Under the pieces are notes generated by a model. The model did no database searches. It was not told the DNA's origin and saw only the letters and a program-made list of their open reading frames with translations. A DNA stretch of 64,000 nt from positions 1-64,000 of the forward strand of contig NZ_AUBC01000007.1 in NCBI RefSeq assembly GCF_000429045.1. Reading direction: 5' to 3'. The position numbers and the translations under genes are program-made. How positions within the stretch are numbered: position 1 is the stretch's first letter; each line of letters opens with the position of its first letter. This DNA comes from Salinarimonas rosea DSM 21201 (GTDB lineage: Bacteria; Pseudomonadota; Alphaproteobacteria; Rhizobiales; Beijerinckiaceae). Below, piece after piece: positions 1 through 8,876 of this stretch.

Positions 1-332
1 GCGCGCTCGAAGGCGACGTGGCCGGCGATCGGCGCGACGGCGGGGAAGGGGCTCTCGTAGGACCAGGCGGCGTCCTTCATCTCCTTGCCGTGGCCGGAGA
101 CGGCGAAATAGCTCGCCTCGCCCTTGTAGGGGCAATGCGTGCGCCTGGGCGAGGGCTCGAGCAGGTCCATCGCCACGTCCGCGCGCGGGACGTAGAAGAC
201 CGGCGGGTAGACGCTCTCCTCGAGCCGCAGCGCGGCGTCCGTCTCCGCGACGATGGCGCCGCCGAGGACGACGCGCACACGCCTGCCGTGCGGCACGATG
301 GTGATGGGATGGTCGGGGCCGGGCTCCTTCAT
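1..332 (-). CDS. DUF427 domain protein (3' end outside window)
   Basis: The first 110 codons are visible; the gene runs off the left edge. The protein starts MKEPGPDHPI and carries the DUF427 pattern: a conserved VPHGRRVRVVLGG strand, an acidic LRLEESVYPPVFYVP segment and the CPYKGEASYFAV block typical of the family. DUF427 proteins are small, probably cytoplasmic beta proteins with no agreed biochemical role, so no function is assigned. The ATG at 332 is preceded by GAGGAG at a good distance. It is divergent from the CheB/CheR remnant, with about 160 bp between the two starts. Confidence 0.8.
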   Translation of the reverse strand, partial: MKEPGPDHPITIVPHGRRVRVVLGGAIVAETDAALRLEESVYPPVFYVPRADVAMDLLEPSPRRTHCPYKGEASYFAVSGHGKEMKDAAWSYESPFPAVAPIAGHVAFER

Positions 333-496
333 CGGGGTCTCCTCGCAGGCTGCCGGAATCGGTGTCGCGGCGAGCCTAGCGCCGCATGTCGCGCGACGCA
401 CCTGCGGAAATGCCCGGCGGAACGCCCCGGGGGCGCGTTCGTAATGGAGATGCGACCCCTTGCGCCCGAGGACGTCGCGCCATTACGTGGGTGACC

Positions 497-1982
497 ATGA
501 CATCGACATCGGACGGCCGGATGACGGACGACGACTGCAGACCCCGATTCCCGATCGTCGGCGTCGGAGCCTCCGCGGGGGGCGTCGAGGCGCTGGAGGG
601 CTTCTTCTCCGGCATGCCCGATGCGCCCGGGCTCGCCATCGTCATCGTCACCCATCTCAACCCGGAGCGCGAGAGCCATCTCCACGAGATCGTGCGCCGC
701 TACACCGCCATGGACGTGCGGCTCGCCACCGACGGTGCGCGGATCGAGCCGAACACCGTCCACGTAAGACCAAGACCTTCCTGCGCCGCGTGCATCGCCG
801 CATGCAGGTGACCGGGCTCGAGGAGATCGGAGCCTACGTGGACCGCCTGCGCGCGACGCCCGAGGAGGTCACGGCCCTCTTCCGCGACCTGCTCATCAAC
901 GTGACCGCCTTCTTTCGCGACACGGAGTCCTTCGAGGCGCTGGAGCGCGAGGTGATCCCCGCGCTCTTCGCGGGACGCGGGGCCGACGACACCGTGAGGG
1001 TCTGGGTGCCCGGCTGCGCCACCGGCGAGGAGGTCTACTCGATCGCCATCCTGATGCGCGAGCAGATGGAGCGGCTCGCCACCGTGCCCCGCGTGCAGAT
1101 CTTCGCGACCGACATCGACGAGCACGCGCTCGCGGTCGCGCGGGCGGCGCGCTACCCGGCGACGCTGATCGAGGGCGTCGACGAGGCGCGCCGCGAGCGC
1201 TGGTTCACGGCCGACGGCGGCACGCGGGTCCTCTGAAGGCCGAGCGCACCGACGACGAGGCGCACTTCCTCGTGCGGCTGGCGCCCTACCGCGACGGCGA
1301 TCTGCGCACCGAGGGCGTCGTCGTCACCTTCATCGACGTGACGCAGCTGACACGGGCGCAGCTCCACCAGCGGCTCCTGATGGACGAGCTCAACCACCGG
1401 GTGAAGAACACGCTGGCCACGGTGCAGGCGATCGCCTCGCAGAGCTTCCGCGGCGTCGCGGGGCCGGAGGCGGAACGCAACGCCTTCTCCGACCGGCTGC
1501 GGGCGCTGGCGGCGGCGCACGACGTCCTGACGGCGGAGAGCTGGGAGGGCGCGGACCTCGACCGGATCGTGCAGGCCTCGCTCGGCCCCTTCGAGCCGGA
1601 CAACGACGGGGACAGGGTGCGGATCGACGGTCCCGCGGTGCGCCTCGCGCCCCGCGCCGCGGTCGCGATCGCGCTCCACGAGCTGGCGACGAACGCCGTG
1701 AAGTACGGTGCATTGTCGACCCGGACCGGGAGCGTCCACGTCGCATGGCGTGTCTCCGCGGGCGAGGGCCCCGGCGACGGCGCGCGGCTGCGCCTGCGCT
1801 GGGAAGAACGCGGCGGTCCCGCGGTAGCGCCGCCGGCCGGCCGCGGCTTCGGCTCGCGGCTCATCGAGGCCGGCCTGGCGGCCGAGCTGCAGGGAGAGGC
1901 CACGCTGAGTTATGAACCCGAGGGGCTGGTCTGCATTGTCGACGTGCCCCTGCACGCCGTCGGGGCGCGAGCCGAAGGATGA
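497..1982 (+). pseudogene. Decayed CheB-CheR-PAS-HWE histidine kinase fusion
   Basis: Three fragments of one large fusion protein lie in order but not in one frame. From 497 an open frame gives a CheB methylesterase start (PIVGVGASAGGVEALEGFF) that ends abruptly near 763. From about 770 a second frame gives the CheR methyltransferase core (LRRVHRRMQVTG, WVPGCATGEEVYSIA) and hits a TGA at 1234-1236. From about 1237 a third frame gives the end of a PAS domain (VRLAPYRDGDLRTEGVVVTF) and an HWE-type kinase with phosphoacceptor box DELNHRVKNTLATVQ and N-box ALHELATNAVKYGALS, ending at 1982. The rest of CheB, the end of CheR and most of the PAS region are missing, so this is deletion, not merely frameshift. 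Intact members of this architecture are around 1,000 residues or more; about 490 codons remain. An assembly error is possible. The kinase part alone might still be translated with the downstream regulator. Confidence 0.8.
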
Positions 1983-1985
1983 CGC

Positions 1986-2360
1986 ATGGACGACCGCCGA
2001 CGCCGGCGCGTCCTCGTCGTCGAGGACGAGGTCCTCGTGGCGATGATGATCGAGGACACCCTCCAAGAGCTGGGCTACGACGTGGTCGGCCCGGCGTATC
2101 GGCTGGGAGCCGGGCTGACGGCCTTGGACGGCGAGCCCGTCGATCTCGCCGTCCTCGACGTCAACCTCGCCGGCGAGCGGTCCATCCCGATCGCCGACCG
2201 GCTCGCGGAGCGCGGCATCCCCTTCGTCTTCGCGACCGGGTACGGCAAGGCCGGGCTCATGGGCGCTCATCCCGACGCGCCGGTCCTGCGCAAGCCGTTC
2301 TCGGGGGAGGACATCCGTGTCGCCCTGGCGCGGCTGCTGGAGCGGCAGCCGCAGGATTGA
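1986..2360 (+). CDS. Single-domain response regulator
   Basis: This is a 124-residue stand-alone receiver domain with no output domain. The acidic pocket is VVEDE (E13, D14), the phosphoacceptor is D58 in VLDVNL, and the conserved Lys is K103 in LRKPF; FATGYG matches the Thr-containing beta-4 segment. Such regulators are commonly the phosphate acceptors of HWE kinases. It starts 3 bp after the kinase remnant, so the two were co-transcribed. The receiver looks intact although its likely partner is damaged, so it may now be served by another kinase or be on the way to decay. Confidence 0.85.
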   Translation: MDDRRRRRVLVVEDEVLVAMMIEDTLQELGYDVVGPAYRLGAGLTALDGEPVDLAVLDVNLAGERSIPIADRLAERGIPFVFATGYGKAGLMGAHPDAPVLRKPFSGEDIRVALARLLERQPQD

Positions 2361-2366
2361 GCACGC

Positions 2367-3251
2367 TCAGCCCGGCGTCGCCTTCTCCCCCGCCGGGATC
2401 TCCCGCGTGCCGAGCGCGTCGGCGAGCCGCATCGCGGCGGAGCCCGGGCGCAGCGGCTTCTGCTGGCTCTCGTGCGGCGCCCAGCCAGTGAGCCAGACGA
2501 GCTCGAAGGTCGCGCGCACCCGCCCGTCCGGATCGGCCCAGCGCGCGGCGTAGTTCTCCGCGAGGCGCCCGAGCGTCGCGCGGGAGAGGGGCGCGCGGCG
2601 ACGCTCGGCGAGGACGTTGGTGAGCCCCATGGCGCGCAGGTCGCGCAGGAGGCCGAACACGTCGTCGTAGCGCACGACGAGCGGATCGGCGTCCACCACC
2701 GGCAGCGCGAAGCCGGCACGCTGGAGCAGCGCACCGAGATCGCGCACGTCGGCGAAGGGCGCGACGCGCGGCGACACGCCCCCGGTGGTCTCGGCCTCCG
2801 CCGCGGCGAAGCTCTGGCGCAGCTCGAACAGCGTCGAGCCCCCCAGGAGGCAGGCGAGGAGCAGCCCGTCGGGCGCGAGCGCGCGGCGTGCCTGGATCAG
2901 CGTGCCGGGGAGGTCGTTCACGCCCTGGAGCGACAGCGCCGAGGCGACGAGGTTCACCGAGCCCGGCGCGAGCGGCAGCGCCTCCTCGTCCGCGACGATC
3001 GCGCCGGCCTCCGGAAGCGGCGCGAGGCGCACCACGCGGCGGGTGCCGGAGCGCCGGGCCAGCATCCGCGCGACGTGCGGCGTCGGCGTGCCGAGATCGA
3101 CGCACGCGGGAAACTCCCGCAGCACGGCGGCGAGCCGGTCCTCCATGTCCTCCGCCGCCCGGGCGACCAGGAAGTCGGCATGGCCGCCGGCCGCCCGCAC
3201 GCGGGCGAGGCGGGTGCGGGCGAGCCCGCGATCGAACACGACGTCGCTCAT
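2367..3251 (-). CDS. SAM-dependent methyltransferase, BioC/NDUFAF5-like
   Basis: The 294-residue protein has a class I methyltransferase layout. It begins VFDRGLARTRLARVRA, a segment typical of the alphaproteobacterial relatives of NDUFAF5 and BioC; a loose SAM-binding region follows (VDLGTPTPHVARMLARR, then LPLAPGSVNLVASALSLQ with the acceptor-strand SLQGVNDLPG). NDUFAF5 modifies or assembles mitochondrial complex I; whether the bacterial relative does so is not known, though a nuo operon lies in this window. The start at 3251 follows GAGGAG; in-frame codons further upstream lack family similarity. It is convergent with the response regulator, with 6 bp between stop codons. Confidence 0.75.
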   Translation of the reverse strand: MSDVVFDRGLARTRLARVRAAGGHADFLVARAAEDMEDRLAAVLREFPACVDLGTPTPHVARMLARRSGTRRVVRLAPLPEAGAIVADEEALPLAPGSVNLVASALSLQGVNDLPGTLIQARRALAPDGLLLACLLGGSTLFELRQSFAAAEAETTGGVSPRVAPFADVRDLGALLQRAGFALPVVDADPLVVRYDDVFGLLRDLRAMGLTNVLAERRRAPLSRATLGRLAENYAARWADPDGRVRATFELVWLTGWAPHESQQKPLRPGSAAMRLADALGTREIPAGEKATPG

Positions 3252-3512
3252 CGGCGCCTCCTCGTACCCCGCAGATAGCGATCCCGCGCGCCCGGGGGAA
3301 GCCGGGGCGCATCGCCGCGGGACGGGTGCGCGGCGGCGGCGGGTTCCTCGACCGGCCTCGAGTGTTGCCGGGCGCGCACCTTGCGTGTATGGGAGGCGCT
3401 TCGACGAGCCCCTCCTGCGCGAGGCCGGCCGCCGCGCGCGTGCGCGCAGAACCACGCACGACACAACACGGACGCTCCCCTTCGGGGCGTCGCCAGGAGC
3501 AGAAGCGTCGCG

Positions 3513-3797
3513 ATGTCCACCACCTTCGACAAAGTCGCCGACATCATCGCCGATACGGCCGACATCCCGCGCGAGGAGATCACGCCGGAGAGCCACGCCA
3601 TCGACGATCTGGGCATCGATTCGCTCGCCTTCCTCGACATCGCCTTCGCCATCGACAAGGCCTTCGGCATCAAGCTGCCGCTCGAGCAGTGGACGCAGGA
3701 GGTCAACGAGGGCAAGGCGCCGGCGGAGGAATACTTCGTCATGAAGAACCTCGTCGCGCGCATCGACGAGCTCGTCGCCGCCAAGGGTGCGGCCTGA
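3513..3797 (+). CDS. acpXL: Acyl carrier protein AcpXL
   Basis: The 94-residue acidic protein has the phosphopantetheine site DLGIDSLAF, with the attachment Ser at position 37. It closely resembles rhizobial AcpXL, including the long C-terminal part [12 protein letters not shown] and [16 protein letters not shown] that ordinary AcpP lacks. AcpXL carries the C26-C30 hydroxy fatty acid that is added to lipid A. The chosen ATG has AGGAGC upstream; the open frame continues upstream but without similarity. It heads a run of five genes that supply the condensation, reduction and dehydration steps. Confidence 0.9.
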   Translation: MSTTFDKVADIIADTADIPREEITPESHAIDDLGIDSLAFLDIAFAIDKAFGIKLPLEQWTQEVNEGKAPAEEYFVMKNLVARIDELVAAKGAA

Positions 3798-3841
3798 CCG
3801 CCGCGGCCCGAGAGGCGCGCCCCAGCAGGATCGGCGAGCGC

Positions 3842-4303
3842 ATGCGGCTCGAATATTTCGAGATGATCGACAGGGTCGTGTCGCTCGACCGCGCTGCGAA
3901 GCGGATCGCCGTACGCTCCGTCGTGCCGCGGGAGAGCCCGGTCTTCGAGGGCCACTTCCCCGGCCACCCGCTCGTGCCCGGCGTGCTGCTCACCGAGACC
4001 ATGGCGCAGGCCTCCGGCTACCTGGTGCTGGCGCTGATGGGCTACACGCACATGCCGTTCCTGATGGCGGTCGACAAGGCGCGCTTTCGCACCTTCGTCG
4101 AGCCCGACGCCGTTCTCGACATCGAGGCGCAGCTCGTCCACGAGGGCTCGGGCTACGTCGGCACGAAGGCGAAGATCGGGGTCGCCGGCAAGCCGATCTG
4201 CGATGCCGAGCTGCGGTTCCGGATCATGCCCTTCCCGCCCGGCCTCGACGACCAGATGCGCGCCCAGGCCGACCGCATCGGCCTGACGGAGCACGCCGCA
4301 TGA
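3842..4303 (+). CDS. fabZXL: 3-hydroxyacyl-ACP dehydratase, FabZ-like (VLCFA type)
   Basis: This 153-residue hotdog-fold protein has the FabZ active site GHFPGHPLVPGVLLTETMAQ: His38 and Glu52 have the 14-residue spacing of FabZ catalytic residues. FabZ removes water from 3-hydroxyacyl-ACP during chain elongation. Its position between acpXL and the ketosynthases matches the rhizobial very-long-chain fatty acid cluster, where the equivalent gene is called fabZXL. The ATG at 3842 lies 44 bp after acpXL and AGGATCGGCGAG precedes it. Its stop overlaps the next start in an ATGA. Confidence 0.87.
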   Translation: MRLEYFEMIDRVVSLDRAAKRIAVRSVVPRESPVFEGHFPGHPLVPGVLLTETMAQASGYLVLALMGYTHMPFLMAVDKARFRTFVEPDAVLDIEAQLVHEGSGYVGTKAKIGVAGKPICDAELRFRIMPFPPGLDDQMRAQADRIGLTEHAA

Positions 4304-5472
4304 GCGAGAGACCCGAGGATCGCCAGGATTGCGACGACCGCGACGTCGTCGTCACCGGCATCGGCCTCGTCTCCTGCGTGGGCGAGGGCGTCGAGGCGCA
4401 TCTCGCAGCCCTCGCCGGCGGGCCCGCCGGCGTCTCCCGGGCGGGGCCCTGGGAGACCGGGCGGTTCGCGCCCTACCCCGTGCGCCCGGCGCCGGCGCTC
4501 GAGCTCTCGACGCAGATCCCCAAGAAGTCCGACCAGCGCCAGATGGAGCCCTGGCAGCGGCTCGGCGTCTACGCCGCCGGCGCCGCGCTCGACTCGGCCG
4601 GGATGAAGGACGACGCGGAGCTGAAGGCGCGCACCCACGTCATCGTCGCCGCCGGCGGGGGCGAGCGCGACTGGGACGTCGACGGACAGGTGCTGACCGC
4701 CATGCGCACGCACGCGGCCCCCGACGTGCTGCTCAACGAGCGCTTGATGTCGGACGTGCGCCCGACCCTGTTCCTGGCGCAGCTCTCGAACCTGCTCGCC
4801 GGCAACATCGCCATCGTCCACGGTGTGACGGGCGCCTCGCGCACCTTCATGGGCGAGGAGCAGGCCGGGGTCGACGCCATCCGCATCGCGCACGCGCGCA
4901 TCGCCTCCGGGCAAACGGACGTGTTCCTGGTCGGCGGCTCGTTCAACGCCGAGCGCGCCGATTCCATCCTCGCCTACGCGCTCGGCCGGCTCGCCTATGC
5001 CGGCCCGCCGGCGGCGCTGGCGGACCGGACGGCGCCCGGCTTCGTGCTGGGCTCCGGCGGCGCCTTCCTCGTGCTCGAGGCGCGGGCGCATGCACGGGCG
5101 CGTGGCGCACGGATCCTCGCCGAGATCGCGGCGGTCGGCTCGGCGCGCACCGGGCGCGGCGAGGGCGCCCTCGCCGAGACGCTCGGCCGTCTCTTCGACG
5201 AGACCGGGACGGGCGCCGACGCCCGCATCGTCTCCGGCGCGCTCGGGCTTCCCGCACGGGACGACGCGGAGCGCGCGGTCCTCGCGGCGCGCGCGCCCGG
5301 TGCGACGCCGATCGTCACGCAGGATCTCGTCGGCCACCTGATGGAGGCCCACGCCCCCGCCGGCGTCGCCCTCGCCGCGGGCCTGATCGCCGCCGGCGAG
5401 GCGCGCGAGGCCGCCGTCACCAGCATCGGCCACCAGCGCGGCGCCGGCCTCGTCCGGCTGCGCGCGGCGTGA
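4300..5472 (+). CDS. fabF2XL: Beta-ketoacyl synthase-like partner without active-site Cys
   Basis: The 390-residue protein has the thiolase fold of KAS II (VVVTGIGLVSCVGEG at the N-terminus), but its active site is altered. Aligned with the next gene, the nucleophile Cys is Ser180 in TGASRTFMGEE, the first catalytic His is Gly313 in VSGALGLP, and the NKSM Lys is replaced in TQDL; only the second His, H346 in LVGHL, is kept. The usual C-terminal GFGGQN is absent. This resembles chain-length-factor subunits, which pair with an active ketosynthase. The rhizobial counterpart is FabF2XL. The start overlaps the dehydratase stop (ATGA), and the active synthase follows 29 bp later, so a heterodimer is a reasonable inference. 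Confidence 0.82.
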   Translation: MSERPEDRQDCDDRDVVVTGIGLVSCVGEGVEAHLAALAGGPAGVSRAGPWETGRFAPYPVRPAPALELSTQIPKKSDQRQMEPWQRLGVYAAGAALDSAGMKDDAELKARTHVIVAAGGGERDWDVDGQVLTAMRTHAAPDVLLNERLMSDVRPTLFLAQLSNLLAGNIAIVHGVTGASRTFMGEEQAGVDAIRIAHARIASGQTDVFLVGGSFNAERADSILAYALGRLAYAGPPAALADRTAPGFVLGSGGAFLVLEARAHARARGARILAEIAAVGSARTGRGEGALAETLGRLFDETGTGADARIVSGALGLPARDDAERAVLAARAPGATPIVTQDLVGHLMEAHAPAGVALAAGLIAAGEAREAAVTSIGHQRGAGLVRLRAA

Positions 5473-5501
5473 GCCGGACGAACGACCCCAAGGGACGAGC
5501 C

Positions 5502-6785
5502 ATGGCCCAGCCGCGCTTCACAGACCGTTTCGGGCGCCCCCTCGTCGCCGTCACCGGCATGGGGGTGATCACCTCGCTGGGCGAGGGCAAGGCGGCGAAC
5601 TGGGCGGCGCTCACCGCCGGGCGGTCGGGCATCCACCGCATCACCCGCTTCCCCGTCGAGGGGCTGCGCACCACGATCGCCGGCACCGTCGACTTCGAGG
5701 GCGCGGAGGACTTCTGCGCGCCCAAGCTCTCCGAGCGCCTCGCGACGACGGCCGCGACCGAGGCCGTGGCGCAGTCGGGCCTGCCCGCGGGCGACTTCCC
5801 GGGCGCGCTGTTCGTCGCCGTGCCCCCCGTCGAGATCGAGTGGCCCCAGCGCCGCGCGCTCGCCGAGGCGTCCGGCCAGGCGGGCGACGTCACCTATGCC
5901 GATCTCCTGGCGGCGGCGGAGACCGGGGCCTTCGCTGAGTGGCACGACCTCTTCCTGTTCGGCACCGTGGCCGATCACCTCGCCGAGCGCTTCGGCACGA
6001 AGGGCTCGCCGATCTCGCTCTCGACGGCGTGCTCGTCGGGCGCGACCGCGATCCAGCTCGGCGTCGAGGCCATCCGCCGCGGCGAGGCACCGGCCGCGCT
6101 GTGCATCGGAACGGACGGCTCGGTCCACGCCGAGGCGCTGATCCGCTTCTCGCTGCTCTCGGCGCTATCGACCCAGAACGCCGTGCCGGAGGAGGCGGCC
6201 AAGCCCTTCTCCAAGAACCGCGACGGCTTCGTCATGGGCGAGGGTGCCGCAGCCCTCGTGCTCGAGAGCGCGGAGCACGCGCATGCCCGCGGGGCGGAGA
6301 TCCTCGGCTACGTCATCGGCGCCGGCGAGAAGGGCGACGGCTTCCACCGCACCCGCTCCTCGCCCGACGGCGCCCCCATCGTCGCCGCCATCGCGGCGGC
6401 GCTGGAGGACGCGGGCATCGGCCCCGAGGCGATCGACTACGTCAACGCCCACGGCACCGGCACGCCGGAGAACGACAAGATGGAGGCCATGGGCCTCATG
6501 GCCGTCGTCGGCGAGCGGATGCGGTCCGTGCCGATCTCGTCCAACAAGTCGATGATCGGCCACACGCTCACCGCCGCGGGCGCGGTGGAGGCGGTGGTCT
6601 CGCTGATGACGATCCGCGAGGGCGTGATCCCGCCGACCATCAACTACCATGTGCCGGACCCGGCAATTCCCCTCGACGTGGTGCCGAACGTCGCGCGCGA
6701 GGCGAAAGTGGGCTGCGTCCTGTCGAACTCGTTCGGCTTCGGCGGCCAGAACACCTGCCTCGTCCTCTCGGCCGAGCCGGGCTGA
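5502..6785 (+). CDS. fabF1XL: Beta-ketoacyl-ACP synthase II, VLCFA type
   Basis: The 427-residue KAS has a complete active site: Cys177 in LSTACSSGATA, His317 in NAHGTGTPEND, Lys349 in SNKSM and His354 in MIGHTLTAAGA, plus SNSFGFGGQN near the C-terminus. It condenses malonyl-ACP with acyl-ACP. In rhizobia the equivalent fabF1XL extends the acyl chain on AcpXL to 26-30 carbons. The ATG at 5502 follows GGGACGAGC. It comes directly after the Cys-less homologue, consistent with an active/inactive pair. Confidence 0.88.
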   Translation: MAQPRFTDRFGRPLVAVTGMGVITSLGEGKAANWAALTAGRSGIHRITRFPVEGLRTTIAGTVDFEGAEDFCAPKLSERLATTAATEAVAQSGLPAGDFPGALFVAVPPVEIEWPQRRALAEASGQAGDVTYADLLAAAETGAFAEWHDLFLFGTVADHLAERFGTKGSPISLSTACSSGATAIQLGVEAIRRGEAPAALCIGTDGSVHAEALIRFSLLSALSTQNAVPEEAAKPFSKNRDGFVMGEGAAALVLESAEHAHARGAEILGYVIGAGEKGDGFHRTRSSPDGAPIVAAIAAALEDAGIGPEAIDYVNAHGTGTPENDKMEAMGLMAVVGERMRSVPISSNKSMIGHTLTAAGAVEAVVSLMTIREGVIPPTINYHVPDPAIPLDVVPNVAREAKVGCVLSNSFGFGGQNTCLVLSAEPG

Positions 6786-6842
6786 CGCGGCCCGCCACCG
6801 TCCCCGGGGGCGGGCGACCGAAAGCGAACGACGGAGCGCACG

Positions 6843-7598
6843 ATGACCGACCGCACCCGCATTCTCGTCACCGGCGGCGCCAGGGGCGTGGGGGCGGCGA
6901 TCGTGCGCGCCATGGCGGCGCAGGGGCACGACGTCGTGTTCACCTACCGCTCCTCCGCGGACCAGGCGCGGGCGCTCGCCGACGAGGTCGCCGCGGCGAG
7001 CCCGGGCTCCGTGATCGAGCCGCGCCCCCTCGACCTCGCCGACAAGGACGCGGTGGAGGCCTTCTGCGGGATGGTGGAGAGCGAGAGCTATCTCGGCTTC
7101 GTCCACAATGCGGGGCAGAGCTACGACGCGCTCGCCGCCATGATGGCGCAGGACAAGGCGGAAGCCGCGATGCAGGTGAACTTCTTCGCCTTCGCGCGGC
7201 TGTGCAAGGCGCTCATGCGGCCGATGCTGCGCGCCCGCGCCGGGCGCATCGTCGCCATCGGCTCGGTCGCGGCGACCCAGGCGAACGCCGGCAATGCCGC
7301 CTATGCCGCCACCAAGGGCGCGCTCGCCGCCTACGCCCGCACGCTCGCCATGGAGACGGCGAAGCGGGGCGTGACGGTGAACGTGATCGCGCCGGGCTTC
7401 GTCGACACCGAGATGCTCGCGCCCTACGCTCCCTACCGCGAGAGCATGGAGAAGCAGATCCCGGCGGGTCGCTTCTGCCGGCCCGAGGAGGTCGCCGGGC
7501 TCGCCGCCTTCCTGATGACGCCGCCTGCGGCCTACATCACCGGCGCGACGATCCCCATCGACGGCGGGCTCGGCGCCATGCTCGGCGTCCACCGCTGA
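6843..7598 (+). CDS. 3-oxoacyl-ACP reductase, FabG-like SDR
   Basis: This is a classical short-chain dehydrogenase of 251 residues. The NAD(P) site is TGGARGVG at residues 10-17, NAG follows mid-protein, and the catalytic residues are Ser141, Tyr154 and Lys158 (YAATK). The C-terminal ITGATIPIDGG is typical of FabG. It probably performs the ketoreduction step of the preceding acyl cluster, ending the operon. Rhizobium clusters instead continue with a zinc alcohol dehydrogenase and the acyltransferase lpxXL, neither of which is seen here. The ATG follows GGAGCG. Confidence 0.85.
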   Translation: MTDRTRILVTGGARGVGAAIVRAMAAQGHDVVFTYRSSADQARALADEVAAASPGSVIEPRPLDLADKDAVEAFCGMVESESYLGFVHNAGQSYDALAAMMAQDKAEAAMQVNFFAFARLCKALMRPMLRARAGRIVAIGSVAATQANAGNAAYAATKGALAAYARTLAMETAKRGVTVNVIAPGFVDTEMLAPYAPYRESMEKQIPAGRFCRPEEVAGLAAFLMTPPAAYITGATIPIDGGLGAMLGVHR

Positions 7599-7684
7599 CA
7601 CCCGCGGACGGCGCCCGCCGTCTGGAGCGCGGGCGCGCGACCTGATAGCCTCCGCGGCCCCGAACGCGTCATCGAGGCCCGGTC

Positions 7685-8827
7685 ATGACCCCCTTCGCCC
7701 TCTCCGAGGACCACGTCGCCATCCGCGACATGGCCCGCGCCTTCGCCGCCGAGAAGCTCGCGCCGGACGCCGTGCGCTGGGACGAGGAGAAGCATTTCCC
7801 CGTCGACGTGATGCGCGAGGCCGCCGAGCTCGGCATGGGCGGGGTGTACATCGCCGAGGACGTCGGCGGGTCGGGGCTCGGGCGGCTCGAGGCGGCCCTG
7901 ATCTTCGAGGCGCTCGCCACCGGCTGCCCGACCGTCTCCGCCTACATCTCGATCCACAACATGTCCGCCTGGATGATCGACCGCTGGGGCTCGGACGCCC
8001 AGCGCCGGCGCTGGCTGCCCGGGCTCGTGATGATGGAGAGCCTCGCCAGCTACTGCCTCACCGAGCCCGGCGCCGGCTCGGACGCCGCCGCTCTGAAGAC
8101 CCGCGCCCGCCGCGACGGCGACCACTACGTGGTGGACGGCGTGAAGCAGTTCATTTCCGGCGCCGGCGTGTCCGACCTCTACGTGACGATGGTGCGAACG
8201 GGCGAGGAGGGCGCCGGGGGCATCTCGACGCTGGTGATCGAGAAGGACACGCCCGGCCTCTCCTTCGGCGCCAACGAGCGCAAGATGGGCTGGAACGCCC
8301 AGCCCACGCGCCAGGTGATCCTCGAGGGCGCCCGCGTGCCCGTCGAGAACCGCCTCTCGGACGAGGGCACGGGCTTCAGGATCGCCATGGCCGGCCTCGA
8401 CGGCGGGCGGCTCAACATCGGCGCCTGCTCGCTCGGCGGCGCCGACGCGGCGCTGGAGAAGTCGCTGGCCTACGCCCGCGAGCGCCGGGCCTTCGGCAAG
8501 GCCTTGGCCGACTTCCAGGCGCTGCAGTTCAAGCTCGCCGACATGGCGACCGAGCTCGAGGCCGCGCGCAGCTTCCTCTGGCGGGCCGCCGCCGCCCTCG
8601 ACGCGGGCGCGCCCGACGCCGGCAAGCTGTGCGCCATGGCCAAGCGCGTCGCCACCGACCGCGGCTTCGAGATCGCCAACGAGGCGCTCCAGATCCACGG
8701 CGGCTACGGCTACCTCGCCGACTACGGCATCGAGAAGATCGTGCGGGACCTCAGGGTGCACCAGATCCTGGAGGGGACGAACGAGATCATGCGGCTGATC
8801 GTGGCGCGGGGGCTGGTGGGACGGTGA
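7685..8827 (+). CDS. Acyl-CoA dehydrogenase, isobutyryl/short-chain type
   Basis: The 380-residue flavoprotein has the family signatures CLTEPGAGSDA near residue 120, the FAD/substrate region and C-terminal QIHGGYGYLADY. The catalytic base is Glu363 in ILEGTNEIM. The protein most resembles isobutyryl-CoA dehydrogenase (ACAD8) of valine breakdown; 2-methyl-branched or short straight-chain specificity cannot be excluded. It would transfer electrons to ETF. It lies 86 bp after the reductase on the same strand and may have its own promoter; no other valine genes adjoin it. Confidence 0.85.
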   Translation: MTPFALSEDHVAIRDMARAFAAEKLAPDAVRWDEEKHFPVDVMREAAELGMGGVYIAEDVGGSGLGRLEAALIFEALATGCPTVSAYISIHNMSAWMIDRWGSDAQRRRWLPGLVMMESLASYCLTEPGAGSDAAALKTRARRDGDHYVVDGVKQFISGAGVSDLYVTMVRTGEEGAGGISTLVIEKDTPGLSFGANERKMGWNAQPTRQVILEGARVPVENRLSDEGTGFRIAMAGLDGGRLNIGACSLGGADAALEKSLAYARERRAFGKALADFQALQFKLADMATELEAARSFLWRAAAALDAGAPDAGKLCAMAKRVATDRGFEIANEALQIHGGYGYLADYGIEKIVRDLRVHQILEGTNEIMRLIVARGLVGR

Positions 8828-8876
8828 GGCTGTCGAGGGAGGACCGCCACGTTGCCGTTCGCCGAGGACGAGGTGT

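Noticed and set aside
7607-7622. Hairpin GACGGC-GCCC-GCCGTC after the reductase gene, considered as terminator
   Set aside because: Stem of 6 bp only and no T-run; chance hairpins of this size are common at this GC content.
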